From: Pseudomonadota bacterium
GTDB lineage: Bacteria > Desulfobacterota > Binatia > Binatales > Binataceae
Direction of reading: 5' to 3'
NCBI GenBank assembly: GCA_021324885.1
Contig: JAJPIF010000018.1
Location: 1-64,000 of the forward strand
DNA: 64,000 nt
The notes under the pieces were generated by a model, which was not told the DNA's origin, ran no database searches, and was given only the letters and a program-made list of their open reading frames with translations. Shown here piece after piece: positions 8,241-17,633 of this stretch; position 1 is the stretch's first letter, and the number at the start of each line of letters is the position of its first letter. A program made the translations under genes and the position numbers.

Positions 8241-9395
8241 ATGGATTTCACACTGTCGGAAGATGATCGGAAGCTGGTCGAACTTCTCGATCGGATCGGC
8301 GCCGAGCGCTTGCGGCCCAAGGCTTGGCAACGCCGCATCGAGAATGGCCCCCCGGCCGACAATATGCGTCTGCTGGGCGAGCTGGGCGTGCTCGGTATCT
8401 GTCTGCCAGTGGAACTGGGCGGAGAAGGACGCGATGCTCTGTCGGGAATACTGGCGGTCGAACATATCGCCCGATGGTGTCCGCGGACCGGAATAAGCGC
8501 GCTGATGGCGATCGCGGGTCCCGGCATGTTCATAGCCAAATGGGGCACCGAGGAGCAGAAGGCAAAATATATTCCGCCGATCCGCAGTGGCGAAGCCAAC
8601 ATGGCGATCTCGCTGACCGAACCGCAAGCCGGCAGCGCGCTGACTGACCTCGCCACGCGAGCTGAGATCAGAGATGGGGTCTGCGTGCTGAACGGGCAGA
8701 AGACTTTTTGCAGCCATGCCGGCTGGGCCCGCAACATTTTGGTGTTCTGCCGCTTCGCGCCCGGCACTGGCGGCATCGGCGCGGTGATCGTGGATCGCGA
8801 TACGCCCGGATTCACGCTGAGCGAGCCCCACTACCACATGTGCGGCACCCCGTGGTGGGAATTATATTTCGATAACGCCCGCCTCCCGGCCGAAAATGTC
8901 CTTTTCGCCGGCGACGGGTTCCGCAAGCTGATGTCGAGCTACAGCCTGGAGCGATGCGCCGCAGGGGCGTCGTCGATCGGAATCGCCCAGGCCGCCTTCG
9001 ACATGGCCCGCGACTATGCGGTCGAGCGCAAACAGTTCGGCCGTCCAATCTGCGAATTTCAATTCGTGCAGGACAAGCTGGCCAACATGTATCTTGCACT
9101 TGAACAGGCGCGGCTGCTGCTTTACAAAGCTGTCGGCAGCAGCCAAGGGAGTGCCGGGCGGCTTGAATCCTCCGCAGCGAAGGTGGCGTGCACCGAAGCG
9201 GCGGTCTTTGTATGCGATCAGGCCATGCAAATATTCGGTGGATCCGGCATGTCCCAGGAATTGCCCTTGGAATGGATGTATCGGATGGTCAGGACCGCGA
9301 CGGTGGCGGGCGGCACCTCGGATATCCATCGCGGCATGATCGCGAGCGAACTGGTTGGCCGCCGCTTCGAGCAGCGTTTGCGCACGCCGGATTGA
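8241..9395 (+). CDS. acyl-CoA dehydrogenase family protein
   Basis: This 384-residue protein has the full ACAD layout. The helical N-terminal domain begins with DFTLSEDDRKLVELL. The middle beta domain includes ISLTEPQAGSALTDL (FAD contact) and LNGQKTFCSHAG. The helical C-terminal domain includes YAVERKQFGRPICEFQ, QIFGGSGMSQELP and AGGTSDIHR. The Glu that serves as base in MCAD-type enzymes (YEGT) is Gly here, as in the partner gene downstream. A second ACAD follows after 132 bases in the same direction, and the pair may form a heteromeric enzyme. It should oxidise an acyl-CoA at alpha-beta with FAD. Confidence 0.9.
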   Translation: MDFTLSEDDRKLVELLDRIGAERLRPKAWQRRIENGPPADNMRLLGELGVLGICLPVELGGEGRDALSGILAVEHIARWCPRTGISALMAIAGPGMFIAKWGTEEQKAKYIPPIRSGEANMAISLTEPQAGSALTDLATRAEIRDGVCVLNGQKTFCSHAGWARNILVFCRFAPGTGGIGAVIVDRDTPGFTLSEPHYHMCGTPWWELYFDNARLPAENVLFAGDGFRKLMSSYSLERCAAGASSIGIAQAAFDMARDYAVERKQFGRPICEFQFVQDKLANMYLALEQARLLLYKAVGSSQGSAGRLESSAAKVACTEAAVFVCDQAMQIFGGSGMSQELPLEWMYRMVRTATVAGGTSDIHRGMIASELVGRRFEQRLRTPD

Positions 9396-9527
9396 AAGAT
9401 GTTTTCTATCGGATTGCGCTTCGTTATTGAAAGCTTAACGATTGCTCACCAGGTTGGGACAGTGCACACCGTTCAACCAAAGCCCGCAGTTGGTCCGGCC
9501 TGACGCGGACAACGAGCAGTAATCGCG

Positions 9528-10721
9528 ATGGATTTTGAATTCACTCCCGAACAGGAAAAATTCCGCCATGAGTTCCGCACCTGGCTTGAAGCCAATGTTC
9601 CCGACGACCTCAAGGGCGACTACGAGCCGATCGATTCGACGCCGCCGGATTGGGAGACTTTTCACAAGCGCGTCGCTCTTCAGAAGAAGATGTATGAAGC
9701 GGGCTGGATGGGAATCTGGTGGCCGCGCGAGTACGGCGGACGCGGCGCCAGCCTGATCGAACAGGTCATTTACGAGGAGGAATTCAAACGCGCCCGCGCG
9801 CCGCTGCCAGTCAACTTCGCGCCGATCAACCAGTGGGGGCCGACGCTGATTCATTTCGGCACGCCCGCGCAAAAACAACGTTTCCTCGCCCGGATGCTCA
9901 GCGGCGAGGACACCTGGTGCCAGGGCTACTCCGAGCCCAACGCCGGATCCGATCTCGCCGCGTTGCAGACCCGCGCCGAAGATCACGGCGATTACTTCAT
10001 CCTGAACGGCCAGAAGATCTGGACCACCAGCGCGCAGTTTGCCGACTGGATGTACATGCTGGTGCGCACCGATCCGTCCGCGCCCAAGCACAAGGGCATC
10101 AGTTGTATCTACCTTGACATGCACAGTCCCGGCGTCGAGGTCCGCCCGCTGGTGACGATGAGTGGAGAGCGCCATTTCAACCAGGTCTTTTTCGACAACG
10201 TGCGGGTGCCTAAAGATTCGCTGGTCGGACCGCTCAACGAAGGCTGGCGCGTGGCGATGATCACGCTGGCGTATGAACGCGCGATCTCCGGCGGCAGCGG
10301 CCATCAGAACCAAATCGACCGGCTCAGGGATTTGGCCCGCCGACTCACCATCAATGGCCATCCGGCGAACCGGGACGCATATGTCCGTCAGCAACTGGCG
10401 CAACTTCAGATCGAATGCGAGGCGCTCAAGTACACGGGACTGCGCGCGCTCACCCGCCAGCTACGGGGCCAGCCGGCGGGGCCTGAACTTTCGCTGATGA
10501 AGATCGCGGGATGCGATCTGGTGCTGAAGATCGTCCGCTTCGCGACCGAGCTTTTGGGCAGCCATGCCGTCGTAGCCGACGGCAGCGGGCCCATCCCAGA
10601 GGCCGCCGACTGGCTGATGCGGGTGCTCAACGTGCGCGGCACGACAATCTCGGGCGGCACGACCGAGATCTCGCGCAACATTATCGGCGAGCGCACTTTG
10701 GGCCTGCCCAAGAGCACCTGA
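9528..10721 (+). CDS. acyl-CoA dehydrogenase family protein (FadE-like)
   Basis: The protein has 397 residues. It opens with DFEFTPEQEKFRHEFRTWL and an insert (PIDSTPPDWETFHKRVA) typical of actinobacterial and deltaproteobacterial FadE subunits. The FAD-binding block is CQGYSEPNAGSDLAALQT and the C-terminus ends ISGGTTEISRNIIGERTLGLP. The MCAD-type catalytic Glu is replaced by Gly, as is usual in this subgroup. Known alpha2beta2 ACADs for steroid side chains are encoded by adjacent genes like this pair, so a heterotetramer with the 8241-9395 product is a reasonable inference. A luciferase-like gene begins 14 bases downstream. Confidence 0.9.
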   Translation: MDFEFTPEQEKFRHEFRTWLEANVPDDLKGDYEPIDSTPPDWETFHKRVALQKKMYEAGWMGIWWPREYGGRGASLIEQVIYEEEFKRARAPLPVNFAPINQWGPTLIHFGTPAQKQRFLARMLSGEDTWCQGYSEPNAGSDLAALQTRAEDHGDYFILNGQKIWTTSAQFADWMYMLVRTDPSAPKHKGISCIYLDMHSPGVEVRPLVTMSGERHFNQVFFDNVRVPKDSLVGPLNEGWRVAMITLAYERAISGGSGHQNQIDRLRDLARRLTINGHPANRDAYVRQQLAQLQIECEALKYTGLRALTRQLRGQPAGPELSLMKIAGCDLVLKIVRFATELLGSHAVVADGSGPIPEAADWLMRVLNVRGTTISGGTTEISRNIIGERTLGLPKST

Positions 10722-10735
10722 GCGGGGGGTTCGCA

Positions 10736-11719
10736 ATGCTCAAGCCGAAATTCCATGTGATGCTTCCGCAGCGCGATTTCGCCAAAACCCGCGCGATCGC
10801 CGAGGCCGCTGATTCGCTGGGCTATCACGGCGTCGGACTCGGCGACCATCTGTTCGTCCATCGCGGCGATATGCAGATGCCCAACGAGCCGTTCCTGGAG
10901 TGCTACACGACGCTGGCGGCAATCGCCGCGCTCACCGAACGGGTGACATTGACGCAGGTGGTCGGCGCCATTTCGTTTCGCAGCCCCGCCCTGCTGGCCA
11001 AGATGACTTCGACCCTGGACAATATCAGCGACGGACGCTTCGAGCTGGGAATCGGCGCCGGATGGCTGCGCGAGGAGTATGAAGCCTACGGGTATCCGTA
11101 TCCGTCAAATGCGGAGCGGATCGATCAACTCGATGAGGGACTCCAGATAATCAAGGCGATGTGGACGCAGGAGGAACCGAGCTTCCACGGCCGCCACTTT
11201 CATATTGACAAAGCCTACAATTTTCCCAAGCCGGTCCAGAAGCCGCATCCGAAAATTCTGATCGGCGGCTCGGGCAGGAAGATCCTCGAAGTGATCGCGC
11301 GCCACGCCGACATAGTTAATATCGCGCCCGCCGTGACCGAGGGTCGGATCGATCCGATCAGGTGGGCGCGTTTCAGCAAGGATTCCGTCAAGGCCAAAGC
11401 CGAGACCCTGCGCCAACTGGCCGTCGTCGCGGGCCGCCCCGCCGCCGCAATTGAAATCAGCACCAGTTCTTCGATTTTTATATCTGAGAAACCGGGAGAG
11501 GCCGAGACCACTGCGCTCAGAGCGGCCCGTGCGATGGGCATTCCGACCAAAGAGGCGGCCCGCAATGCGCCCGGCGTCATGTGGGGAACGCCTGCCGAAA
11601 TCAGGCAGGAGATTCGCTCCCGGATCGATCAGGTGGGCATTACTCACTTTCCACTTTACTTCGGGTCGCCCGGCGGCCTCGAATTGTTCGCTCGCGAAGT
11701 GCTACCTGAATTCCGGTAA
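10736..11719 (+). CDS. LLM-class flavin/F420-dependent oxidoreductase
   Basis: This 327-residue luciferase-like TIM barrel shows the usual blocks: ADSLGYHGVGLGDHLF near the N-terminus, TERVTLTQVV, the DNISDGRFELGIGAGWLREEYEAYG signature region, and PKPVQKPHPKILIGG. The start is the ATG at 10736, fourteen bases after the FadE stop; the frame stays open upstream through the FadE gene, but that part is antisensical low-complexity and not homologous. The cofactor could be F420 or FMN, which the sequence alone does not decide. It probably belongs to the same transcript as the two acyl-CoA dehydrogenases. Confidence 0.85.
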   Translation: MLKPKFHVMLPQRDFAKTRAIAEAADSLGYHGVGLGDHLFVHRGDMQMPNEPFLECYTTLAAIAALTERVTLTQVVGAISFRSPALLAKMTSTLDNISDGRFELGIGAGWLREEYEAYGYPYPSNAERIDQLDEGLQIIKAMWTQEEPSFHGRHFHIDKAYNFPKPVQKPHPKILIGGSGRKILEVIARHADIVNIAPAVTEGRIDPIRWARFSKDSVKAKAETLRQLAVVAGRPAAAIEISTSSSIFISEKPGEAETTALRAARAMGIPTKEAARNAPGVMWGTPAEIRQEIRSRIDQVGITHFPLYFGSPGGLELFAREVLPEFR

Positions 11720-11843
11720 CGAGAGATCGAAATTGCAGGCCATGCACTTCAAGCGCATGTGACACATCGCTGCGCCAAAGCGGCGCGGGAAACGAAAAAA
11801 TTTTCCGCCAATGCTTCCGCCGGGGATGGAGGGAGCTTTCCGA

Positions 11844-12014
11844 ATGGCCAATCTGCAGGCGAAGGGCCGGTCTATAGTGCATGCCGACGGTCATTTCCCG
11901 GAACCGCCGGACCTGTGGGAAAGATACCTGGAAGCGAAATGCAAGCCTCGCGCGATCCCGATCACGAAAGCGCTTGCGTGGCCCTCCTGGGGTCAGGTCG
12001 GCGTGGCTCCGTGA
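11844..12014 (+). pseudogene. truncated amidohydrolase (N-terminus only)
   Basis: An ATG at 11844 with an excellent ribosome-binding site (GGAGGGAG, seven to eight bases upstream) opens MANLQAKGRSIVHADGHFPE and PPDLWERYLEAK, the N-terminal metal-ligand region of a PF04909 amidohydrolase. Similarity stops after about 38 codons (near 11958), and the remaining 18 codons run into the antisense of the monooxygenase gene to a stop at 12012-12014. The rest of the gene is missing, so a deletion or rearrangement has joined its 5' end to the 3' end of the convergent gene. Confidence 0.65.
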
Positions 12015-13914
12015 CGAAGTCGTCAAGATTGGCCGCGCGCGTCATCTCGAAAAATTTGACATTCTTGTATGGTGAGTTGACTACCACCCTCCCCCGATCA
12101 TTGCGATAGTAGGTCTCCACGCCGGGATGCGTCCAGACCATGTTCGCATGCCTCCGATCCACATCCTGATTGTACGCATCGTGCACTTCCTTGCGGCATT
12201 CGACGGCGCCAAGTCCCTGTCTGACCATCTTGGTCAGCAAATCCATGATGTAGCGCATCTGCATCTCGATCACGAACATGATGCTGCCGCCGTGGCCCGG
12301 TTGCAGGTTCGGGCCGTACAGGCAGAAGAAGTTCGGGAAGTCGGGAATGACGGTTCCCAGGTAGGCTCGCGCGTTGTCGTCCTCCCATACTTCGCGCAAA
12401 CTGCGCCCCGAACGGCCGCGCGCCTCGAAACTGGTGAGAAAGCGCAGAACGTCGAACCCGGTCGCCATCACCAATACATCGGCCGGATACTCGGTGCCAT
12501 CCCTGGTGACTACTCCATCGGGCTTTATCTCGGCTATGGGATCGGACACGAGCTTCACGCGTTCGTTGCGCAGCATCCGGTACCACCCGTTGTCCAGCAG
12601 CATCCGCTTGCCGAACGGCGGATAGTCGGGGAGGACCTTTTCGAGCAGATCGGTACGCTCGCCGAGTTCCGATTCGATATAGCGGGTAAAGTACGCCCGA
12701 TGCGAGTCGTTGATTCTGTTCAATGACCTCCGCGCCTCGGGCCAGTTTGGATCCTTCTGCAGGGCCGGATGGAGCCGATCGCCAAAAGTCCATCCCAGGC
12801 GCAGGCGATACCATAGCCGGTACAGCGGCACCTCGCGCATCAGGAAGCGCAACGGCTGCGGTATCATCAGGCGAAATTGCGGATTGGGCGATACCCAATG
12901 CGCCGAGCGCTGAAAGATGGTGAGCGATTTGACGATGTTCTGAATTTCGGGACCGATCTGCATCGCGCTGGCGCCGTTGCCGATCATCGCCACGCGCCTG
13001 CCCCTCAGATCGAGCTCGGACGGCCATTGCGCGCTGTGAAAGCAGGGTCCGGCGAAGCTTTTCAATCCCTTGATCTCAGGCATCTTGATCGGGTTGAAAA
13101 TCCCAACCGCGCTGATGAAGACGTTGGCCGTAAGCTTCTCCTGCGCGCCGTCCGACTTTACAACCGTGACCGTCCAGCGCTGCGCGCCGGCGTCGTAGGC
13201 CGCGGATTTAACTTCGGTGCCAAAGCGGATATTGGAACGAAGTTCAAACCTATCGGCTACGTACTCCAAATAGGAATGAAGCTCGTCGCGCAGCGCGAAA
13301 TACATCGACCAGTCATACGGCGCGAACGAGTACGAATAGAGATGGTTCGGCGTATCGACGCCGGCGCCGGGATAGCGGTTGTCCCACCATGTCCCGCCGA
13401 CGGTCTCGCTCTTCTCGATAATGGTGAAGGGAATGCCGGCTTTGCGGAGATTTACCGCAGCGCACAGGCCCGACACGCCAGCGCCGACGATCAGGACCTG
13501 GAAGCCGTCCGGGACAGGCAGTTTCTCCACGTTTAACGCCCGCTGCGGAAAAAGCTCCACCTCGATAATCGAGTCGTACTCGGGCGGAACCTCCTCCGCC
13601 ATCGCGCGGCTCAGCATCGTACGCCGCAATTCCGGGGACGGTTCGGGAATCGCGACCGGTTTACCTGCGCGCCAGGCCAGGATCGCATCAAGCGCCGCGG
13701 CGCGGATTTCAGACTGGATGGGTTCCGGCAAGCCGCCGGTATCGTTGTCATTGACCCCGCGCGCCCGCGACGGCCGGTAAGGAGCCTCCAGCCACCGCAG
13801 CTCGCCGGTCAGCTGCACCAGCACCATCAACAGGGTCGGGATGTTTGCGATCGCAACCGCATCGGCAAAGAGCTGCCGGTGCGCGGGATCAATAGCTCCA
13901 TTCACCTCAGGCAT
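11962..13914 (-). CDS. HAPMO-like Baeyer-Villiger flavin monooxygenase
   Basis: The protein has 650 residues. A helical N-terminal extension of about 130 residues (with IPTLLMVLVQLTGELRWLE) resembles 4-hydroxyacetophenone monooxygenases. The FAD Rossmann motif GAGVSG is at 144-149, followed by GGTWWDNRYPGAGVD. The Baeyer-Villiger fingerprint is FAGPCFHSAQWP, and the NADPH Rossmann motif is VAMIGNGASA. It should insert one oxygen of O2 next to a ketone carbonyl using NADPH. The ATG at 13914 has ACGGAGC upstream. The last dozen residues (RPDPRRATQALS) fall over the breakpoint with the truncated amidohydrolase and may not be the original tail. Confidence 0.88.
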   Translation of the reverse strand: MPEVNGAIDPAHRQLFADAVAIANIPTLLMVLVQLTGELRWLEAPYRPSRARGVNDNDTGGLPEPIQSEIRAAALDAILAWRAGKPVAIPEPSPELRRTMLSRAMAEEVPPEYDSIIEVELFPQRALNVEKLPVPDGFQVLIVGAGVSGLCAAVNLRKAGIPFTIIEKSETVGGTWWDNRYPGAGVDTPNHLYSYSFAPYDWSMYFALRDELHSYLEYVADRFELRSNIRFGTEVKSAAYDAGAQRWTVTVVKSDGAQEKLTANVFISAVGIFNPIKMPEIKGLKSFAGPCFHSAQWPSELDLRGRRVAMIGNGASAMQIGPEIQNIVKSLTIFQRSAHWVSPNPQFRLMIPQPLRFLMREVPLYRLWYRLRLGWTFGDRLHPALQKDPNWPEARRSLNRINDSHRAYFTRYIESELGERTDLLEKVLPDYPPFGKRMLLDNGWYRMLRNERVKLVSDPIAEIKPDGVVTRDGTEYPADVLVMATGFDVLRFLTSFEARGRSGRSLREVWEDDNARAYLGTVIPDFPNFFCLYGPNLQPGHGGSIMFVIEMQMRYIMDLLTKMVRQGLGAVECRKEVHDAYNQDVDRRHANMVWTHPGVETYYRNDRGRVVVNSPYKNVKFFEMTRAANLDDFVTEPRRPDPRRATQALS

Positions 13915-14004
13915 AATCTTGCTCCGTCGTTCCTTCCCATCATCAGGATATTACGGTCGGATGACCGCGGCCGCTGTATCAGCGCGATTTGTCTTACCTT
14001 TTCC

Positions 14005-16098
14005 TCAGGCCTTCGCCAGATGGAGATTCAGATACTCGTCCACGCGCGCGACGTAGCCGGGCGGGCAGACAGTGCTGGAGTCCGGCTCTTCGATGATCGC
14101 CGGTCCGGCAACCGTGTCCGCAGGAAGCAGGCGCGGGCGATCGTAGACTCTTGTTTCGACGAAGTCCTGCGCTTCGCCGAAGTAGGCTCTTCGAGTTCCC
14201 TTCAACGCGCGTCGACAATCGCCGTCGCCGCGTGCCAGCCTGCTCAGTTCCGGTTTCGGCACGATGCCGCTGGCGCGCACGCGGAAATTGACGAACTGAC
14301 ACGGATCGTTGGGCAGCACGCCGTACATTTCATTGTAGAGAGTGCGAAACCCGGATTCGGCCGCGCTGATAGTGGCGTCATTGACCAGTCCGTTCGGAAT
14401 CGGCACGGCCAGCTCGTGCGATTGATGCTTGAAGCGGACGTCGATGAACCGCTGAATCACCATTTGGGAATCCGCTACGCCCTGGGCGCGCAGCGCACCG
14501 CGCCCGCGCGCCTCCAGATCATCGAACATCCGCCTGATCCGTTCGACATCAGCGCTGGCGCTGTCCATCAGCAGAGTTGAAACATAGTCTTCCGCCACAT
14601 CCGAGACCAACAGGCCCATCGCCGATGCCACTCCGGGAGAGAGAGGGACGATGACATTGGGAATTTCGAACTCTTCGGCAACTTTTGCCGCATGGACCGG
14701 ACCGGCGCCGCCGAACGCCATCACCGCAAACTCGCGCGGATCGATACCGCGCTGAATAGTCACTACTCGAACCGCTGAGCCCATGTGAGTATTGGCGATC
14801 TCGTAGATGCCCCTGGCGACCGCCACCGGATCAAGTCCCAGCCTTTTCGCCAGGGGCGCGATCGCGGCCAGGCTGCGCTCGGGATAGATCGGCATCTGCC
14901 CGCCAAGGAAATAATCCGGATCGAGATAACCGAGGATCAAGTTGGCGTCGGTGACGGTGGGCTGCTCGCCGCCGAAGCCGTAGCAGGCGGGACCGGGCGT
15001 GGCGCCCGCGCTCATGGGCCCGACCTGCAACGCACCACCCGCATCGACCCAGGCGATGCTGCCGCCACCCGCGCCGACTTCGGCCAGGTCGATCACCGGA
15101 GTTTTGATCGGGTAACCGCCGGCCCGCATCCCTGAACTCAGATGGCTCCCGACGCGGAAATCGTGCGTCATCCCCGGCTTGCCATGGCGGATCAGCCCGG
15201 CCTTGGCGGTGGTGCCGCCCATATCGAAGGATATAATGTTGGACCGGCCGCACAACTGGCCCAGGTAGGCCGCTGCAATCACACCCGCAGCGGGACCTGA
15301 CTCGATGCTGTAGACCGGCTTGCGCGCGACCGCCGCCGCCGACATTACGCCGCCGCTCGACTGCATCACGTCGAAGGAGCCTGCAATTCCGATTTTGCGC
15401 AAGTCGGCTTCCAATGCCCTTACATAGGTCGAGATCGTGGGGCCGACGTAGGCGGAAATCACGGTGGTCGAAGCGCGCTCGAACTCACGGAACTCGGGCC
15501 AGATTTCGGATGAGAGGGCGACGTAAACGCCCGGAAGATGCTCGCGCGCCATTTCCGCGATTTGCCGTTCGTGCGCGGAGTTGGCGTAGGAATGCAGGAA
15601 GCAAATGGCTACCGCTTCGGGATGCTCGCGTCCCAGCCGCCGCAATCCCTCGACCGCCGCGCGCTCGTTGATCGGCTTTATCACCTCGCCGGCCCGGTTG
15701 ATCCGCTCCTCGACCTCGAGCGTCAGCCGGCGCGATACCAGCGGCGGCGATTTATCGAACAGGACATTGTAACGATCCGCCCCGACCACCCGCTCCTTGC
15801 CGATTTGAAAAAGGTCGCCGAAGCCGGCGGTTGTTATATATGCAACCCGGGAACCCTTGTGTTCCAGAATCAAATTGGTGGCCAGCGTGGTCGCGTGAAC
15901 CACGCGTTCGACGTCGGCGGGTTTGGCCCGCGCTCTGGCGAGCGCCTCGCCAATCGCCGTGATTACGCCGCGGCCGGGACTGTCCGGCGTCGTCAGCGTT
16001 TTGGCGGTGTAGAGACGATGTCCGGTCGCTTCGGCGAGCACCACGTCGGTGAAGGTCCCGCCGATATCGACTCCCACAAAATACCGGTCCGTTTGCAT
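14005..16098 (-). CDS. hydantoinase/oxoprolinase subunit A (HyuA-type)
   Basis: The protein has about 697 residues, the normal size for the family. It opens with RYFVGVDIGGTFTDVVLAE, the ATP-binding actin-like motif of Hydant_A_N. It has the Hydantoinase_A core with SFDMGGTTAKAGLI and VQSSGG-like MQSSGGVMSA, and the C-terminal block FGGAGPVHAAKVAEE. Such subunits hydrolyse ATP to drive opening of 5-oxoproline, hydantoins or carboxylation of ketones, normally with a HyuB partner. No HyuB gene is nearby. The ATG at 16098 is preferred because AGAGGA lies about ten bases upstream; the ATG at 16122 is an alternative. Confidence 0.88.
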   Translation of the reverse strand: MQTDRYFVGVDIGGTFTDVVLAEATGHRLYTAKTLTTPDSPGRGVITAIGEALARARAKPADVERVVHATTLATNLILEHKGSRVAYITTAGFGDLFQIGKERVVGADRYNVLFDKSPPLVSRRLTLEVEERINRAGEVIKPINERAAVEGLRRLGREHPEAVAICFLHSYANSAHERQIAEMAREHLPGVYVALSSEIWPEFREFERASTTVISAYVGPTISTYVRALEADLRKIGIAGSFDVMQSSGGVMSAAAVARKPVYSIESGPAAGVIAAAYLGQLCGRSNIISFDMGGTTAKAGLIRHGKPGMTHDFRVGSHLSSGMRAGGYPIKTPVIDLAEVGAGGGSIAWVDAGGALQVGPMSAGATPGPACYGFGGEQPTVTDANLILGYLDPDYFLGGQMPIYPERSLAAIAPLAKRLGLDPVAVARGIYEIANTHMGSAVRVVTIQRGIDPREFAVMAFGGAGPVHAAKVAEEFEIPNVIVPLSPGVASAMGLLVSDVAEDYVSTLLMDSASADVERIRRMFDDLEARGRGALRAQGVADSQMVIQRFIDVRFKHQSHELAVPIPNGLVNDATISAAESGFRTLYNEMYGVLPNDPCQFVNFRVRASGIVPKPELSRLARGDGDCRRALKGTRRAYFGEAQDFVETRVYDRPRLLPADTVAGPAIIEEPDSSTVCPPGYVARVDEYLNLHLAKA

Positions 16099-16149
16099 CG
16101 GGGCACGATCCTCTACATCCATTAGCGCGCCCGCCGCGGCTGAAGCAAA

Positions 16150-16308
16150 CTACGACGGTCGAATCTCCAGCCCTATCCAATTCAGCAGCAGTCCCGAAGC
16201 TTGCCCGAAGTCTTCCTGTGCTCGATACTCGGGAAAGCCGCCTGCCGCGAGATGAAAATCCGCAACCTTTATTACTTCCCAGTACTCCATAAGCGGCTGC
16301 CCACTCAT
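16150..16308 (-). CDS. possible small protein upstream of hyuA
   Basis: An ATG at 16308 opens a 52-codon frame ending at 16150-16152, with sequence MSGQPLMEYWEVIKVADFHL and then AAGGFPEYRAQEDFGQ. It sits 51 bases before the HyuA start on the same strand. The composition (balanced acidic and hydrophobic residues, no arginine runs) looks more protein-like than the antisense frames around it. I do not recognise a family. It could be a small partner, a remnant of a larger gene, or chance. Confidence 0.35.
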   Translation of the reverse strand: MSGQPLMEYWEVIKVADFHLAAGGFPEYRAQEDFGQASGLLLNWIGLEIRPS

Positions 16309-16366
16309 ACAACCGCGCTTTCCACCTGGCGTAGGCGTATCAGCTTATTATTCGGTAAAATAAAGT

Positions 16367-17484
16367 ATGGAAGCCTACAAGTATATTTCCGCTGACAGTC
16401 ACCTGGTCGAACCGGAGGACCTCTGGGTCACCCGGATGGACCGGCGCTTTCGCACGCGGGCCCCGCGGGCCGAGATTCGCGGCGACGACAAGGTCATGGT
16501 CGTCGAGGGCAGCCTTGAAGTATCGCTCAAGGCCGACGTACTGCTGGCGACCGACGAAAAGCAGCGCCCTGTGCTGGATCAGAGTCCGGGCGGACGCCAC
16601 GAGAAGATCCGTCCGGGCGGATTGAATCCATCCCTTCGGCTGCTTGACCAGGATTTGGACAATATCGCGGCCGAGGTGGTGTATCCGAACTGGGGACTTT
16701 ATTTCTTCGCTACCCCAGATCCCGAATACCAGCGTGAGGCGATGCGCGTTTACAATGACTATATCGCCGAGTACTGCGCTGCTCACCCCGACGTCTGACG
16801 GCGGTCGGACTGCTGCCGCTCAAAGGCCCGATACAATGGGCGGTCGAGGAAGCCGAACGATGCGCCAGGCTCGGGATGCCCCAGGTGATGATCGCCGCCG
16901 GCGTGCCAAAACGGCCGTATCACGATCCGCATTACAAGCCGTTGTGGAACGCCTTGCAGGATCTCGATCTGATGGTTGCAATGCACGCGGGATGCTATGA
17001 CGAGCCGTTCGTTGATTTCAGCTATCAGAGCGTGTTGCCGCAATCGCTGATTGTCGAAGGCAAGATCATTTTGCTCGAGCGGGGGATGGTCAACCTGATT
17101 TCCGGCGCGATTCCCCAGACCTATCCGCACCTGCGCTTCGTGCTGGTAGAAGGTGGTATCGGATGGATCGCGCCGGTGCTGCGCTTGATGGACCATTTCT
17201 GGGAGGACCATCACAAATGGATGGAGCCGCGCCTGGCCGAACCGCCGTCGTTTTATTTCAAGCGCCAGTTCTGGGCCACTTTCGAGGATGATCGTCCCGG
17301 CCTGCTGACGCGCAGCCTGATCAATCAGGATCACCTGATGTGGGGCTCCGATTATCCGCACAGCGAAGGCACGTTCCCATATTCGCGCCAGAAGATAGCT
17401 GCCGACTTCGTTGATCTGCCGGCAAGCGACACGCGCAAACTGGTCCGCGATAACGCCGCCGCGCTGTACGCGATCGAGGTTTGA
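16367..17484 (+). pseudogene. amidohydrolase family 2, interrupted by a one-base frameshift
   Basis: The first frame (ATG at 16367 to the stop at 16796-16798, 143 codons) carries SADSHLVEPEDLW and ends at YCAAHPDV. The sequence then continues two bases on in another frame with TAVGLLPLKGP, HAGCYDEPF, and WGSDYPHSEGTFPYS to the stop at 17484. Family members have PDRLxxVGxxPL at the junction. Restoring one C (GACGTCTG to GACCGTCTG) near 16791 rejoins the frames exactly as HPDRLTAVG. All metal and catalytic motifs survive, so this is either a very recent pseudogene or an assembly error. Total length would be about 372 residues. Confidence 0.85.
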
Positions 17485-17633
17485 AGCCCGCTTTGTTAAA
17501 GCTGCCGCTTACGCCAAATCCTGCCGACGACGCGCGTCAATCAAGATTGGGAGCGCTGTTGCCATGCATAATGTTGGGCGGTTGCCGCCTTGTGCGCCGA
17601 ACCAAGGCTGAAGATCCGTTGAGGAGAAGCAAG

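Noticed and set aside
9435-10403. Minus-strand open frame of 322 codons opposite the second acyl-CoA dehydrogenase
   Set aside because: It mirrors the third-position GC bias of the dehydrogenase gene and shows no motif.
16796-16798. UGA in the amidohydrolase as a second selenocysteine codon
   Set aside because: The downstream homologous sequence is in a different frame, so a frameshift is needed anyway, and no family member has Cys there. A one-base deletion explains everything.
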